Shown piece after piece: positions 1-13,862 of a DNA stretch of 64,000 bases. A program made the translations under genes and the position numbers. The stretch lies in contig OX344753.2 in assembly GCA_947034885.2 (NCBI GenBank), forward strand, positions 3,720,001 to 3,784,000. Reading direction: 5' to 3'. The stretch is from Thuidium tamariscinum. Its lineage: Eukaryota > Streptophyta > Bryopsida > Hypnales > Thuidiaceae. Each line of letters starts with the position of its first letter. The first letter of the stretch is position 1. Under the pieces are notes generated by a model, which was not told the DNA's origin, did no database searches, and was given only the letters and a program-made list of their open reading frames with translations.

Positions 1-43
1 TTGCAAACACCAAATTTTGGTGCCTTGGGCATTTAGGGGTTAA
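1..43. mobile_element. Right end of a TTAA-flanked miniature element
   Basis: The window opens inside an element whose right terminus reads ccttgggcatttaggggTTAA. This matches the end of the copy finishing at 61525 (ccttgggtatttagaggTTAA). Confidence 0.6.
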
Positions 44-3000
44 ATTGAGCCTCTTATGTATATTTTGGAAATTAGGTTAATTCCAATGAAGTAGTGATTC
101 AATGATTTTGAAATTTTCCACTAAATTTTTATAATAGGTTGTGATGATTACGCTCAATTTGTAAAACTTCATTTCATGTCATTCCAATAATTTTTATTAA
201 TTTATTAATTTTTATGAAAATTTCCATCATGTGGCAAACAACTCAAAATGTTTAGTTTTAAAGATTTAATTTATATTATTTTTGATATCTAAAGAAAAGA
301 TTGATGAGAAGAAAATTTTGAATAGCCTCATTTTGTTGGCAATCAAGGGGAAAATACCATGTGAAGTTGTTTTTTAAGTAAATTTTCAAAATAAAACAGA
401 AACCAAGGACATGTGTTGCTTACCAAAACATTCAATTTATATGATTGAAAGTGGAGTTTCTCAATTTTGTGTCAAAGTCATTCACACTTACAATTTTTTT
501 CATAATGTACCTCCCACATTCTTTAAATGATAAATAATAAATGTGAGACTTTCTGATCATTATTTAATGCATTATTAGTTTATTTTCCAACATGTTATGT
601 AAAGTGTGCAAGTTGTGTAATACACACATATTTACACAACAAGGATAAAAGAACTTCACCTTCAAGTGGACCAGATAAAAATTATTTACACTCTAGAAAA
701 AAATACTGGCAATACATAAAATTCAACTTTAAAGAAGATTGCAAGTTCTCAAACTTTAGGGAATGAGGGAACTGCATAGTAGTAGCAGTATGACGTGGCT
801 GAGCTTTAGCTACGTCATTTAAAATTTTTTTTTTTTGGTGATTACTAGCCTAGCAACAACTAGATGTTTTTTTTTGTTTTAGGTTTAGGCCTAAACAAAA
901 AAGGAGAATAGGCCTAAAACGACCTTCCCTTGCCTCAAATTCCTTTAATGTTTTTACTTTAAAAATTTAAGGGAATGAGCTCAAGCAAGTTCTTTTTAAA
1001 AACTTTGCAATCATGATCATTGATTAATGAATAAAATAAAATGATTAATACTCGGATTTGGGAAAGAGTATTTGAAGATATTTGGTGTGTCAAACACCAC
1101 TAAAACTTGAAGGATTAAGCCCTATTTTTTGAAAAAGATGATTAAAAAATGCACAAGTCCAAAAACTTGTACACATTTTTTCAAAGTACTTAGATAGTTG
1201 ACAATACATTAAAAAAATAGCTCACAAGGACTAGATGTTCAATCTTGAAAATCATAATTGGAAAAAAAATAATATCATATTCAATTGATTGCACTATATA
1301 GTTATTCACATTTAAATAGAATTGAAAAATATCAATTCCAATTTAAGTAAAGTTTGAATAAACAATCTACACTATATGATGATTGTTATTATTTTGAACA
1401 TAATAAAAATTTAATACAAAAATTATTTTTTATTTTTTATTTTTGAAAAGAGATTCGATATTTTCATTTCATCAATTGATAAATAATGATTCAGAGCTTT
1501 CGATAGACATGTAACTCTAGGATTCCAATTAAAATGAAATGATGACATCCCCCAAAAGATTAAACCCATACTTCCATAGGTTTCAATTTTAAAGCAAGAC
1601 AGTGCAACTTGCCATTGATAGCAATTTAAATAATTATATAGCACAAAGCATTATTCTATTGAAATCTTTAAATTGAAAGACTATATTTTGACAAATATCC
1701 AGTTGATGTCCATAATTTGTCAAAAGTGATCAGTTATTTTTTTAAATGAATAGGATTATTAAAACATCCTTAATCAAATTTGTAAATCAACTCTCCAATT
1801 TCATTTCTAACTTCTAACTTGTATTTAATTAGAACTTGAAATTTCCTTCATTAAAAGCATATCCAAAAGCTTTTGAGTGGATATTAAAAAAAAATTCAAA
1901 TTTAGACACTTAATGATGAAAATAAACCACTTTAAGAGCTAACTGAAAGACAAAAATTATAGAGGTCTTAGCAAATTATGGTCATTAATATGTTTTGGAT
2001 TTCTTTTTAACTCATAAAGATCTAGGGCTTCTTTTTACCATCAAAAAACACTCAAGCCACTATCATTTCTATTGCAAGGTGCAAAGTTTCTTAAACTTTG
2101 TTTCTTTTCACATGTCTAACTATATAATCTTGCACTAGAATAATATAAAAAACATGTAGAAGAAATTGAAAAAACCTTAACCACATAGATTGTAAGATAT
2201 ATGCACTTGAAGTAATGAAAACAACTTTTTTTGCACCTCCTATGACCAAATTTTTTGCTTTAAATCTCATTAATTGAAATATTATTGCACTATAGATTTT
2301 GAATTAAGATCTTTTGTACTGTAAAATTAAGTTGGGGTTTGGATTTTTTTTTCAAAATAGTTACATTTTATTCCTTAAAAAATTATTGTATAGAAGTGGC
2401 AACAAGATAGAAGGAAAAACTAAATTTTTAATTGTTATGAGATGGAATTGAAACACACTAATTGCAATGGTGGGATTGTTCTACAACCAAACCAAACCAT
2501 TTAGAACTCTTGTTTTGAAAATTGTGAAAACGAAGTTAAGTAATGACTCTTGTTAGTTAATTTTTGAAGAAAATGCTTGGATTGCACCAAAAAAGGAGTT
2601 TCTAGAACTTTCTCACCACTAGTCCAAATAGAATGAATAAAATCTTTCCATGTAGGCAAAAGTATTTTCCACAAGAGACTAAGTGTTAAAAATTTCATTT
2701 GAGTTTTTGTGATTTTTTTGTATTGCCCAATGAGCTATTGTTTGAATATAGTGTAGCATAATTTTTGCTCCTAGATACCAATTGGAATAAAAGCTACTAT
2801 ATATTTTTTATAATCTTCATAAACAAATTTAGAAAACTATAAATCTCCGATTTGTCACATGGGACTCATTATTATTATTATTATTCAAATTTCATGCAGA
2901 ATTAAATAGTAAAGACATACAAAAAGCCCTTAAAAGAATAAAGAATTAAAATAGACATGTTGCATGCCAATATAGTATTTGGTCTAGATTATAGTATTGT

Positions 3001-6000
3001 ACATAGAATCAATCCAAATCCACTTATAAATAAGTTAAAAACTGGGAATTGGTGGGAAATTAGAATATTTGAGTGATTGGGCTTGCATGCAAGTAAGTCT
3101 AGCTAAATTCATTTAAGAGAGACCTAGAGAGGTCTTTAGATAGAGTTATAAGGAGAGGTTTGAATTTCTCTATAGTATTGACAAAATAGGAATATCCCAA
3201 TTGTTGGCATGTAGATGTTACTAACACAAAATTAATAATTAGAGAGTGTTCAAGAACGGTGATCTAAGGTTAGAGTCAAACTAAAGTACAAGTAGCAAAG
3301 TCAATTGTCTAAGATTCCCTTTGGTAGAAAATATTCCTCAAGTACCAATGCCTATTGAGGGGATCATAATTTAATCGTCTTTATTTGAAGGTATAAGGCA
3401 ATGATGTAAGCCTACACCTATTTTTTGGGAATCCATGAGAGGTCCTATAAAAAGTCTCAAAATTTTCTAATAGTCAAAAAATGCATTTGAAGAGTTTTGA
3501 AGGCATTGAAAGACTAGGGGTCCTTAGATTGCGGGAACACAGAAACGTAGTGAGATGATGTGGTCAAGAGAATGCCAACTTTTTTTTTGCATTTTAAGAT
3601 CCCCAAATTTTTTTAGTAATTGTCTGATAATTGCGGGCTTGATAGTGGCTAGCAATTTTGGGAACTATTTTGGAAACAACCCTAAGACAATCTTCCAATG
3701 CCCTCAAAACTCTTTTAATGTCTTTCTCGACGATCAACCATTAAAACTTTTGGCGAGAAATTCCTAGAACTTCTCCTTGGTGCAATAAAATCTCACTAAA
3801 AATTATACTAGGTTCTTTTATGTTAATAAGACACTCCAAAAAGTTTTAGTACATTCTGATAGTGATAGTTAGAGATACCTGATGAGATTCTTTAACAATT
3901 AGATTTAGGTGGTAACCCATGGATTGGGATGGTAATCTATAGATTGTGATGAAAATCAAAGATTTAGATAGAAATTTAAGATTTCTACATAGGAATAAAG
4001 GGAGGAGATGAGTGGCCCAAGCAAGTATAAAATGATGCTTCTCCTCCTCTCAAACTCTCTCTTTTTATCTCACTTTTATGTATAGGTCTGTTCAATACAA
4101 TTAACATTGGAACTCTTGGCATTTTAAGCAAAGAAACCTCTGACAATATTTTTAGGGCCTATGTTGTCCTTTTGGTTGTGGTCATTTCACGTTGTGGAGG
4201 TTTGAAAATCCTTTTCATGTGTGTCCATCTATGTTTTTGGTTATAACCATTTGTATGAGGTGTTGGAGACTTTTGATGCTTTTATTAACCTTGTTGAGTC
4301 ATGTGGAGTCTTGAGCCAAGTTCTATTGAGATCCTTCTTTTATTTGGTATTGTTTACTAACCATGTGAAGTTACTCTAAGTCAAAATCCTATTGAGGGCT
4401 TACTTTGTAGCTTCTTTCACTAATCTTAAGACTCTAAGTATCTTGCAGGGGGTCTGAGGTCTCTCTCTCTTGTATACTAACCCTATGGACATTCTCCACA
4501 TGTCTTGACAATGTTGCTTTGGGAAGTTCAAATTGAACTTTGAGTCCCATCTATATGTCTTGTAGTCTTTAGTGTATCATGTCACCTAGCCTTGTTCTAA
4601 ATATTTGTGTGTCGAGTCTCACTCTGATGACAAAGATTTGAACTCTCTAAGGATCAAAGGTCTTAGTAGTGTGTCAAAATTATAACCTACACAAAAGCTT
4701 TGAACCCCGTCGAGAAATAAAAGTCTTAGTTGGGTGTCAAATTAAAGCCTATCGTAAACTATTGACTATTTGTAGTGTTCATATTCAAAGTTTAGTTTCC
4801 AAAATGTCTTGAAAAGTATTTTGTATCCAAAGTTTAGCCTCCAAAAGTAGTGTGTTACACTAGAAGTTAGGATAGAAAATAGGAAGAGATTAGAGCACCT
4901 TACAACTAATATTGCTTGCATTCTACCTACATCCTATCCCTCCATTACATCCCTAATTCCGATGTCTCCTCCTTTGTTCTTTTGTATGTATCTTTCCTTC
5001 TTTTTTATGTATGCAATGAAAAACCTAGAAATCAACATCTAGAACCCCAATACCCCAACATCCCACACCTCTAATACCCCTCCAACCAGGGCCAAGTGTC
5101 ATAGGGCAAATAAGGGTTGTTGGACAGGATTTTGGGCTCATAGGTGTAGGGCCGAGGTTGTTGGCTAGGGTCGTAGCAAAGTAATGAGCTTGTAATTAGG
5201 GTTGGGTTGCAGTTGGGTAATGAGTTGACATAGAGGGTTGGAATTACAACCAAGTTTTAAGCTCACAGGGCACAAGGCTAGGCCACAAGCCACGAATCAG
5301 AATTATAAAGAGTACACTAGGGCAAAGACTAGCCCCATGCCAACCCAAAAAATTGGAACACAAACATATCGGATAGAACTTTAAGCAAGGCTAAAAGAGG
5401 GATTAGAGCTAGTACAAATAAAAATAAAGAATAAGATAGAATAGGAGGGAAAGGGCGTAAGAAATTGTGAGAAAGTAGGAGTAAAATGACATGAGCCAAT
5501 AGTGCCTAAAAGTTCTCTCTTACGCCAACAACATTCCATCGTCAAGTAGAAACCCAAAAGAATGAAGAGGGAAAGTTATAGCTAGCAACTAGCCATTTGG
5601 TGGAAATAAGGCTCAGATCTTCACGAGTCAATTTGGACCCTTAGATTAGTAAAGGGGGTAGAACTAGGTAGTTCACTCAACTGGGTAGAGTATGAGTCAT
5701 TCATAGACTCTTACAAGGTAGAGGTACTTGGAGACTTCCAAGTAGAAAATTATGTACACCATTAGAATCTCACTTAGGAAGTTGAAGTGTAACAAATTTG
5801 GATGGCCAACTACGTACATTGGTCAAAACTGTAAAAGAAAAGTCAAGAAAGAGAAGGTGGAAAGAAAAGAAAAGGGAAAGAAGGATAGAGGCCAATTGGG
5901 GGTAAGAGTAGATATTCAAGGCTATAAAGTGATTTCAAATCAAGAATGGTGTACAAGTAAGGGAGTCTTGTTGTCCTACTTAGGGACATCTAAGCTACAG

Positions 6001-6929
6001 AATCATCAATAATGGCACTTGAGGAGTTAGAAGTGGAAGCCACAACCATTGCAATAGGGGAGGTATGCCATAATCTCACTAATCCTCACACTTTGGGAAT
6101 TTAGATTAGAAATAGAAATAGAATTAGAATAGAAAATCAAGTAGGAATTAGGGGAGAAGATCAAGTAGAATTAGATTAGAAAGCTAAGGTAGAATTGAAA
6201 TAAAGACAAAATAGGGAGGAATTAGGAGGTCAAAGTAGACTTAAGGCATGCTTAGAAGTTTAAAAAGTCTAACAAGAAAGTGATTGGAGAATTGGAATTA
6301 GGGTAGAATAACCTTGCTCAAATTTTAAGATAGGACTTATACTAAAGATCCATTACTTGAAAGGTGCTCTTGGATTTCATGTATAGACATTAATAGGTTA
6401 GAACAACCCATAGAATCTAATTGTGTTCATTCAATTCCAAGGGTGAGAATCAAGCGCCCACAGAAACCAAGTAAAAAATTGAGATCATATATAGGAACCC
6501 AAGGTTGACAGGTTGTCCAGACATCTAGATTCACATTTGAATGCCCAACATCTACATTTACTACCCCCTGGAATCCTTCGATGCTTTGTAATATTGAACT
6601 TGGCTATCTAATGATTGAGCAATTAGACGGGGGCAGTTAGACGGTTCAGTGGATTGGCAATTGGACGAGTAGGAGGATGGGCAAGCAAATGCATGATGAG
6701 ATGGATGGGTAGATGAGGTAGTATAGGGAACAAGATAAAATGGATAAATATTTCAAGAAATTATTTCAAAAAATGGACAAGTAAACTTCTACAAAGGATA
6801 TTTTTAACATCAATAAACAAATTTATATTTCAATGAAAAATCCTTGACTAGAAATTCAAAAAAGATTTTTTACATTGTGACTAATGTAACTAATGTTCCT
6901 TTTAGGCACTAGTCATATTAATCACAATT
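44..6929. other. A+T-rich intergenic DNA, no gene recognised
   Basis: Only scattered short frames are present. About 5,400-6,320 is strongly purine-rich on the plus strand, with degenerate agaattagaa-type repetition near 6,100-6,200. The region from 3,030 to 4,900 is less A+T-rich, but no transposase, Gag or Pol motif was found in it. Confidence 0.5.
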
Positions 6930-8585
6930 GGGTCATTGCAAGAAATGCCGGTCCTATTCTCCATCACAATTAGAGTGATGTCGTTCTTTTCTACTATAAC
7001 TTTTGAATCTAAAGATCTAATAATATGAAATAATTATTGGACCTCTCTAACTTGATGGTTTTCACATACCTTATTTTTCAGAAATAAAAATAATAATTTT
7101 ATATTTAAAAATAATTTTTCTTAATTTGTCACAAATTGAGGTTTAGGGGGTTTTACTACGTTTAGAGTCCCCTAATTTAACCCCTAAAGGACTAAAGTCC
7201 CCTCAGGAAACACTTGGAATTTTGGGCAGGCTTGTGTGACCTGAATTTTTGCTATGATTTTTTGAAACTTTTTTTAAAGATAGGAAATCAGGTTAGCTTT
7301 CCAAAAATATAATTCTTATTTCAATTGGTGCTTGGAAGCAAAAGTCATGCCATTCTAAGTCCAAAAAGCAGTTCGCCGAGCAGAAAAAAAAACACAAAAA
7401 AAATTATTTTTTTATTTTTTATTTTTTTTCTCAAAGATTATGTTTTGTTCTACATCTGAATCTTTGGTTCACGTTATTTGGACAAATAATGAGAAAGTTA
7501 TGGACAATCTTGTATTTTGGGCAATCTAAGCACCTTCTTCAACAAATAACTTATAGAATTCATTTTTGAATGCAATTTTTCAAATTTTTCAAATTTTCTT
7601 TTTTGATAGGGCTTAGGATGTTTGCAAGAACAAACTCACCTTTGGGATCATGGTTTTTCAATTACATCTTAAAGTTATTAACAACTTAGTGTTTTGTTCA
7701 ATCTTGGACCTACTTCTACTTAACAATTTTTTAGTGAATGAAAATCAAGTAGTTTTTTTTGGAATTTTTTCCCCCTAATTCTCAACTCAAATGTTCAACA
7801 TAAAAAAATTTAACTTCATGGTCCATAGTGCAAAAAAATTCAAAAAATGGCAGTCAAAGTCATCTGAAATTGCAAGTCAGAGTTCAGAAAAACTTTTATT
7901 TCCAACTTTGAATGCTAATATCTTCCAATCCGTACGGTCAAACTTCATGAAATTTTTACCACATGATTTCAGACAAGTAATTTACAAGATCCTATGGTTA
8001 GATTTTAAGAAAATTGTTTTCTTTTGTTTTTTTGGAAAGAAGTAGCAAACATGACAGTTTTGAGTGGTTTTCAAGCCAAAAAATGCCTCAGTCCTTTAGG
8101 GGTTAATGATCTAAAGCTGAAATTTTCATGGTGAATTTGTATAGTAGGAAAGCATATTCCTACCAAAGGAAATCTAGAAATACATTATTTTATGTCCTCC
8201 ACATGTGTGCAAACAACACTCCCATTGCATGCAATTTCTGAACATTGATGATGGTACTAAGATAAATTTTTTGGTAAAATCTCATTACTATCAACTCTAA
8301 TCAAATAGACAATTTTTAGATTTAATAAAAATAACTTTTCCTATTTTTTACAAATTAAAATCTAAATATGCCCATTGTCATGAGTTTTGGCACTTTTCTA
8401 ATTCTCCCACTTAAAGAATTTTCCAAAGCTTTTCCTTTATAGGGTACCTTCTTCTTTAAGGTATATGCATTTTACATATTTTTCATGTTTTTTAAAATTG
8501 TTTTTCTAATTAAATAGTACTCCCGAAAAAAAAAGCGTCCAAATCCAAAATGCTACAAAAATGGACACCCTTTCTTGCAATGACC
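6930..8585. mobile_element. GGGT..TGCAAGAAA-ended element interrupted by a TTAA element
   Basis: The termini are inverted: GGTCATTGCAAGAAA at left and TTTCTTGCAATGACC at right, flanked on both sides by CAATTG. Removing the inner element at 7177-8106 leaves about 726 bp, the size of the related copies at 9172-9909 and 42901-43607. No transposase is seen, so it is non-autonomous. Confidence 0.65.
7177..8106. mobile_element. TTAA-flanked inverted-terminal element, nested copy (930 bp)
   Basis: The left end is TTAACCCCTAAAGGACT and the right end AGTCCTTTAGGGGTTAA, a perfect inversion. It is inserted in an older element. The interior shares the aaaagttatg and gccgagca words of its relatives. The largest interior frame (84 codons) is not a transposase. 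Confidence 0.75.
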
Positions 8586-9171
8586 CAATTGAACAAATCT
8601 CCCACAATTCTACCTTTTAATTCAAGAAAGTACATATGACATTTACAAAAGTTGCAATAAATGCTAAACAAACATATTAACATATGAAATTGTAGAAGTC
8701 AACTCCAATTTTATTTAATTTTGGAAGTTAAAACAATAAAAAGTTTGCAAAATATTCTAAAAGCGTCCAATACTCTCACACATTAGAGGGGATTTGGGGG
8801 CTCTAAGGGGCTATTTCGGGATTGTTCCCAAAACTGTTCCGAAAACGGCTGGCTGTTGTTAGGCCAACATTTCCCAAAAAAATAAAAATTGGGGGGGTCC
8901 TGAAATATGAAAAAAATCCCAAAAAATTTCCAAAAAAATAAAATTTAATAACATGGCACTCTCTCGACCACGTAGGATTCCTTCAAAACTGTGTTCTTGC
9001 AGCAGTTTCCACGTTTTCAAACTATGGGAACTTGTAGGCTGCTAGAGCCTTCAAATCTCCCCTATTGAATTTGCAAGTAGGTATTGTATATAGTGTAGAG
9101 GATATATAGAAAGTTTAAGAAAGTTTCACTTGCCCCCACAAAAATTATGGATATAGAAATTTGTCCCCCAG

Positions 9172-9909
9172 AATAGGAATTTGTAAGAAACACCTGTACT
9201 ATTTGTTGCATTTTGCAATGATATTCATGACTTTTTTTTGGAGTAATTTAAAATTAGAAATCTATTTTTTTTAAAATTTTAAGAATATGACTTATGTATA
9301 CATCTTTAAGACAAAGGTATCCACAAAAGGAATTGCATAGAAAAATTCTCTAAGTAGGAGAACTTGAAAAGTGCCAAACCTCAAGAAAATACATACCTTC
9401 ATGTTTTAATTAGGAAAAAATAGTAAAAATAAGTAAATACAAAAAATAAAAAGTAGACATTTGCAAAAACTCTATGGAGATGATCATTCACCAAAGAACT
9501 CACCAAAATAATATTTCATATGTTTCAAAATACAAGCAAAAAGAAACTCACTTTGTAGACTTCCACATCATATAAAATTAACTATTTTCTTAAATCCTTT
9601 TTTGGAAAGCTAGAAGTCTACTAGAAGACCATCTCATCCAAATTTTATCTCAAAATCATTAAGAAAAAGGTACTCCTTAGTACTAAAAAATCCTAAACTA
9701 CAAAGTGTGACATTCAATTGGGGTCTATTTTTGGATAGTAAATTATTTTTGAAAATTATAAAAAATTTAGGGAATGTGTATGGTAGTAATGAGAATCTTT
9801 TCTATAAATCTTGAGTCATTTGAAGCCAAAATAAAAAATGTATGGCCAAAAAACAAATCAGTAGACACCTTGTGACATAAAATAGGACAAGTGTTTCTTG
9901 CAATCACCC
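9172..9909. mobile_element. TGCAAGAAACAC-ended element (copy)
   Basis: The left end is degenerate (gaatttgtaagaaacacctgt). The right end is acaagtgtttcttgcaatcaccc. The interior is collinear with the copies at 19984-20676 and 42901-43607. Confidence 0.6.
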
Positions 9910-9911
9910 AA

Positions 9912-10425
9912 ATACATATTTCAACATTTTAATTTGTTGAAAATAGTAAAAATAATTTTCAACAAAAATAAAAATTTCTCATTAGGAAAGACTTCTTGGT
10001 GATAAAATTTGACCAAAAAAATGAGGTCAAAACCATTTCTAATTTTGGAATTGCATAGGCAAGAGAGGCCTATTTGCATAAATGTGGAGATTTAAAATAA
10101 TGTATTTTTAGATGTTCTTTGTTAGGGACATGTATATCTACTAGGGGAATACATTATAGAAAATTTAGCTAAAATTATTAAATTAAACTACTCAATAGTA
10201 TAAAGAACCTGCCTATGTCAAAGTGTGACAAATTAACAAAATTGGATTTTAAATATAAAATTATTTAAAAAAATTTATAAAAAATAAGGGTCACAATTTT
10301 ATTCAGGAAATCTAGAAATAGATTTTTTGTTTTTGGCATTGAATTCATCATTCAAAAGTTTTAGCGCTCCCAAACCAAAACTCAACCAAATTGCCAAGTG
10401 TTTTTTGCAATCACCTATATAGTAA
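9912..10425. mobile_element. Partial element of the TGCAAGAAACAC group
   Basis: It shares the interior of the copy at about 39590-40310 (the ttggtgataaaatttgacc region) and ends with aagtgttttttgcaatcacc. The left part is missing and it abuts the preceding copy directly. Confidence 0.4.
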
Positions 10426-11022
10426 TTACACCTAAAATTGCATGCTTCTTAAAATTTCATACTACAAATCCATGCCTAATATATACTCCCACTATTCATG
10501 AGAGTCTATGATTGATTCTTGAAACACTTTTTTTTTCAACACTTTTTTTTAACACTTTGAAAATTCTTGGTTTATTTATATAGTGTCTAAGAAATGTGTT
10601 CTAAGAGGATCTAAATCCCTTTTGACTACCAGCATGACTTGAGAATTTTTTTTAATATAATAATGAGAACCATACCGTGTGATATTATCATTGTACAATA
10701 TTAGGTGTAGTTACCTTATGGAATGATCTCCATGTGAAATATGGATCAATGAAGACTACATGTTGCTACTGGAGAATTCTGGAAATGTAAAACAAAAGTA
10801 AAACTGATTAGCATGTTTATTTCATTTGGTGGGTAGGAGGAGATTAATCTGTTTTCCTGAATTATTGAACAATGCAGTTCTAGTGATGAGGTGCAATCTT
10901 ATTAGCCCTGCATAAATGTTTAGAAGAAATTGCCAATAACACTGGGAAATTACTAATAGATCGCCCCTTCTATAATAAAATGGATCTTCGCAGAGGAGTG
11001 TTCTCCATTGTGAACTTATGTA

Positions 11023-11244
11023 AGGGAGAGGCACCCAATGGCGCACCTGTACCCAATGCTGTCCGTTTCTACAACACACAACATTTCAGGCTATAAATGT
11101 AAGTAGGCACTACATGGCTTATTTCTTTTGACCTATTAAAACAATAAGCAGTCTACAGTCCCGCTACATTTTTGTTCTAGAATGAATGACTGACTTAGAA
11201 ATGGATGGCATTGGGTGTAGGTGCGCCATTGGGTGCCTCTACCG
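11023..11244. mobile_element. 222-bp TA-flanked inverted-repeat element
   Basis: The arms are inverted: gagaggcacccaatggcgca at left and gcgccattgggtgcctct at right, bounded by TA on each side. The ends are distantly like those of the 273-bp family (acacccaaaagcgcc). Confidence 0.6.
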
Positions 11245-11395
11245 TATGTGTCATGCCAAATTTCACTGTTCCAGTGAATTGAAGAAGTGAGAGAAAGCAA
11301 CATTTGTAGGATCTAAATTTTAATCTTACTACGCAGGGGTGTAAAAAATCTTTTTTTTCAATCTTCTTGATAGAGAAATTGGTAGCTGAATGTCT

Positions 11396-11713
11396 TGATG
11401 GCGAATTTCAAAAAAATGGCGATATTCACTATGCCATTTTTTGGACCACGCAGTCCGAACTAAAAGCTAATTAACATCTAGGATAGGTATATATGTTCAG
11501 ACATCTAACACATATGTAGATTTACAAAATCTATGATGTTTTTAAAGTTTGGGCAATAAGGTCCAAAACATCTTGGAGTAGTGTAGATTTCAGTCATCTA
11601 CAACACGTATAGATTTCAAAAATGTATGACAGGTGTAGATTTTGGACCTTACGGTCCAAACTATAAAAACTGCCAAATTAATGGCATATCGCCGTTTCAA
11701 TGAAATTCGGCAT
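11396..11713. mobile_element. Element with TGGCGAATTTCA-like inverted ends
   Basis: The left end is gatggcgaatttca and the right end tgaaattcggcatc. The interior agacatct and atatagatttc words recur in the fragment at about 35728-35942. Confidence 0.45.
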
Positions 11714-11879
11714 CTTGATAGATGAAAAAAAAGAAGTCAATGGTCAAAAACGACTGTATTCAAGCAACAACGTGCAGAATATCACTTATAAAAACGTGAA
11801 AAATGTACTTTAAATAAGCATGAAAGTGGTTGAAGTTTTTACTAGAAAACACCCCGGCAGGTCCACCATATATTTAGTG

Positions 11880-12930
11880 TAAAAACTTGGGTTTGGACCA
11901 GTGAGTGTTTGAGAAGAATTTCACTTGCTACTTCATCCGTTTTTTCACCCAACATCTCTGTGTGTTAAAGAAGCCAGTGCCAAATTGATCGAGGTACGAT
12001 TCTAGCAAACTGACTTGCCCCAAACACAACAGCTTGGCTGCTTCGCCTGGAGCACTTCGCTGAGTTGCCAGATCGAGAGCGCGAAGGCCCTTAATTTTCA
12101 ATCACTGAAACTTCTGAATTAACTTTCGTCGAACTTCCCATGCCAGAGCAGAAATTAATTAATGTACGTCGTCGTCGGGTTTGATCGATCGGAGTGCTAC
12201 GAACCCAAGTGCCACTGAATCCACACCAGATGATCGAGAGATCGAACAATTCATCAACGTGCATGCACACCTGCCTGCCAAGGTACGTTCAAGCGCGCAA
12301 CCTCGATCCATCGATCGATCTGCACTAGCTAGTACGTACTGTCACTGCAAGCGCACAATATATGCAATTCAGATAATTACTTTCAATCTAGCTCGTCGTC
12401 GTCAATCCCGGATTCCCGGCCCTGCATGTGGCAATTAAGTCAGCAGCACGTACCCAGTCGTCGATCACGCAGGTTCTGCGCGCACTGTCTGTAAGTTGAG
12501 CTACTGAAGTTGGAATGGTCTGTCCATGTCTGAGCAGACCGGCCTCTGCGCGCTGCAATGCAAGCCGGCCAAGCATCTTCAGTCCAGTCCAGTCCTCCGG
12601 CCAGTCTCGATCCATTGCGATATATGTGTGCATGCAATGTATATAGTTCTAGGCGAAATCTAGCTTGTAGCTGAGCTCCTGCCCTGGCCTGCCTAACTAC
12701 CTGCCGTTCCTAGCTTAACGTGCAAGGCCAGGTGAAGGTTCTAGATTTCGATGTCATCACAATTGTCTGACGGAGGACTGCAACCGAATCGATGCGCATT
12801 CTACTCTACTGTACAATACGGCGAAAGTGGACTGAAGAGAACTCTCGTCTACCGGTAGTGCGTTTTCGCAAGTCATTCCCGGGAATTCCTCAATCCTCAT
12901 GCATACAGTAACGTAGCAGGTTGAAAAACT
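11880..12930. other. G+C-raised island without a recognisable gene
   Basis: The island is rich in CpG and in GATCGATC, TGCATGCA and CGTCGTCG words, and stands out sharply from the A+T-rich flanks. Reading frames are all short (the longest about 85 codons) and match no family. It could be an orphan promoter, a non-coding RNA gene or a recent insertion of foreign composition. A MIR319-like word lies at 12827-12846. Confidence 0.4.
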
Positions 12931-13862
12931 GCTCTAAAATGGGCCACATTTTAAATGTACGCTGTTTGTACATGTTTTTTTTTTCATAGCCTTCAACAAT
13001 GTACAAACATTGTATAGCCCTAAGTCATTTCAATTTCAAAATTTTATAGCAAATTCGACAAAGCTTATGAAAAAAGAAAATGAACCAACTAGGATAGATG
13101 TCGATTCTACTTGTCTTTCAAGAAAAATTTACTAAAAAAATATCTTAAGATGTTTCACCACCCTAAAATTGAGTTCTAGCCTATAAATGGTCCATTTATG
13201 AACTTGTTACTCTAGAACCTCTCTAACTCGACCTTTGTAAAGTCAATAAACTTTTGTAACCCAATGTGCTAGTTTGGTCTTGGACTAGGCCAAATTACAA
13301 AGGTTGTGTCTAATCTAACCTTCTTTGAGTCAAATAAACTTTTGTAACTTTTGCATAAAATATTCAAATGTTGCATTCTTTTGTGCATTGAAAGAACCTC
13401 CTTCCACTTGCCAAGAAGAAAGTACACGTCGCATAAACATGGCCAATTGAATAACACTAATTAGGCACAATATCAAAAAGTGGTAATCATATAATTATTT
13501 ATTAGGATTGGATGTACTCCCTACCCCATACCAAGAGGCAAGATATCTTGTCATTGTCAAATGTTGAAAATTCAACCAACAAGTCAAATTTACTAGAAAA
13601 ATTGTGATTGAGAAATGAGAACTTGATACAAAGGATTAAAATGCCAATCAAGCTTCATTGCTGGATAAATTTGACTATCATCATCAAGAATATCATTTGG
13701 TAGTATAGTAGTGTATGCACTTGTAGAAAAGAGGTCTTCGGCATCAACTCTTCCAATGGTCTAGGACCTCATTTCTACACTACTAGGGTTAGGCTATTAG
13801 AGTAGAACTTGTAATTGCCAATCTCCTACTTTACATAACAATATTCACCCTCTTTGCTTGTG
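12931..13862. other. Intergenic DNA, nothing recognised
   Basis: A+T-rich sequence with one 62-codon minus-strand frame and no motif. No structure is seen beyond short homopolymer runs. Confidence 0.4.
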
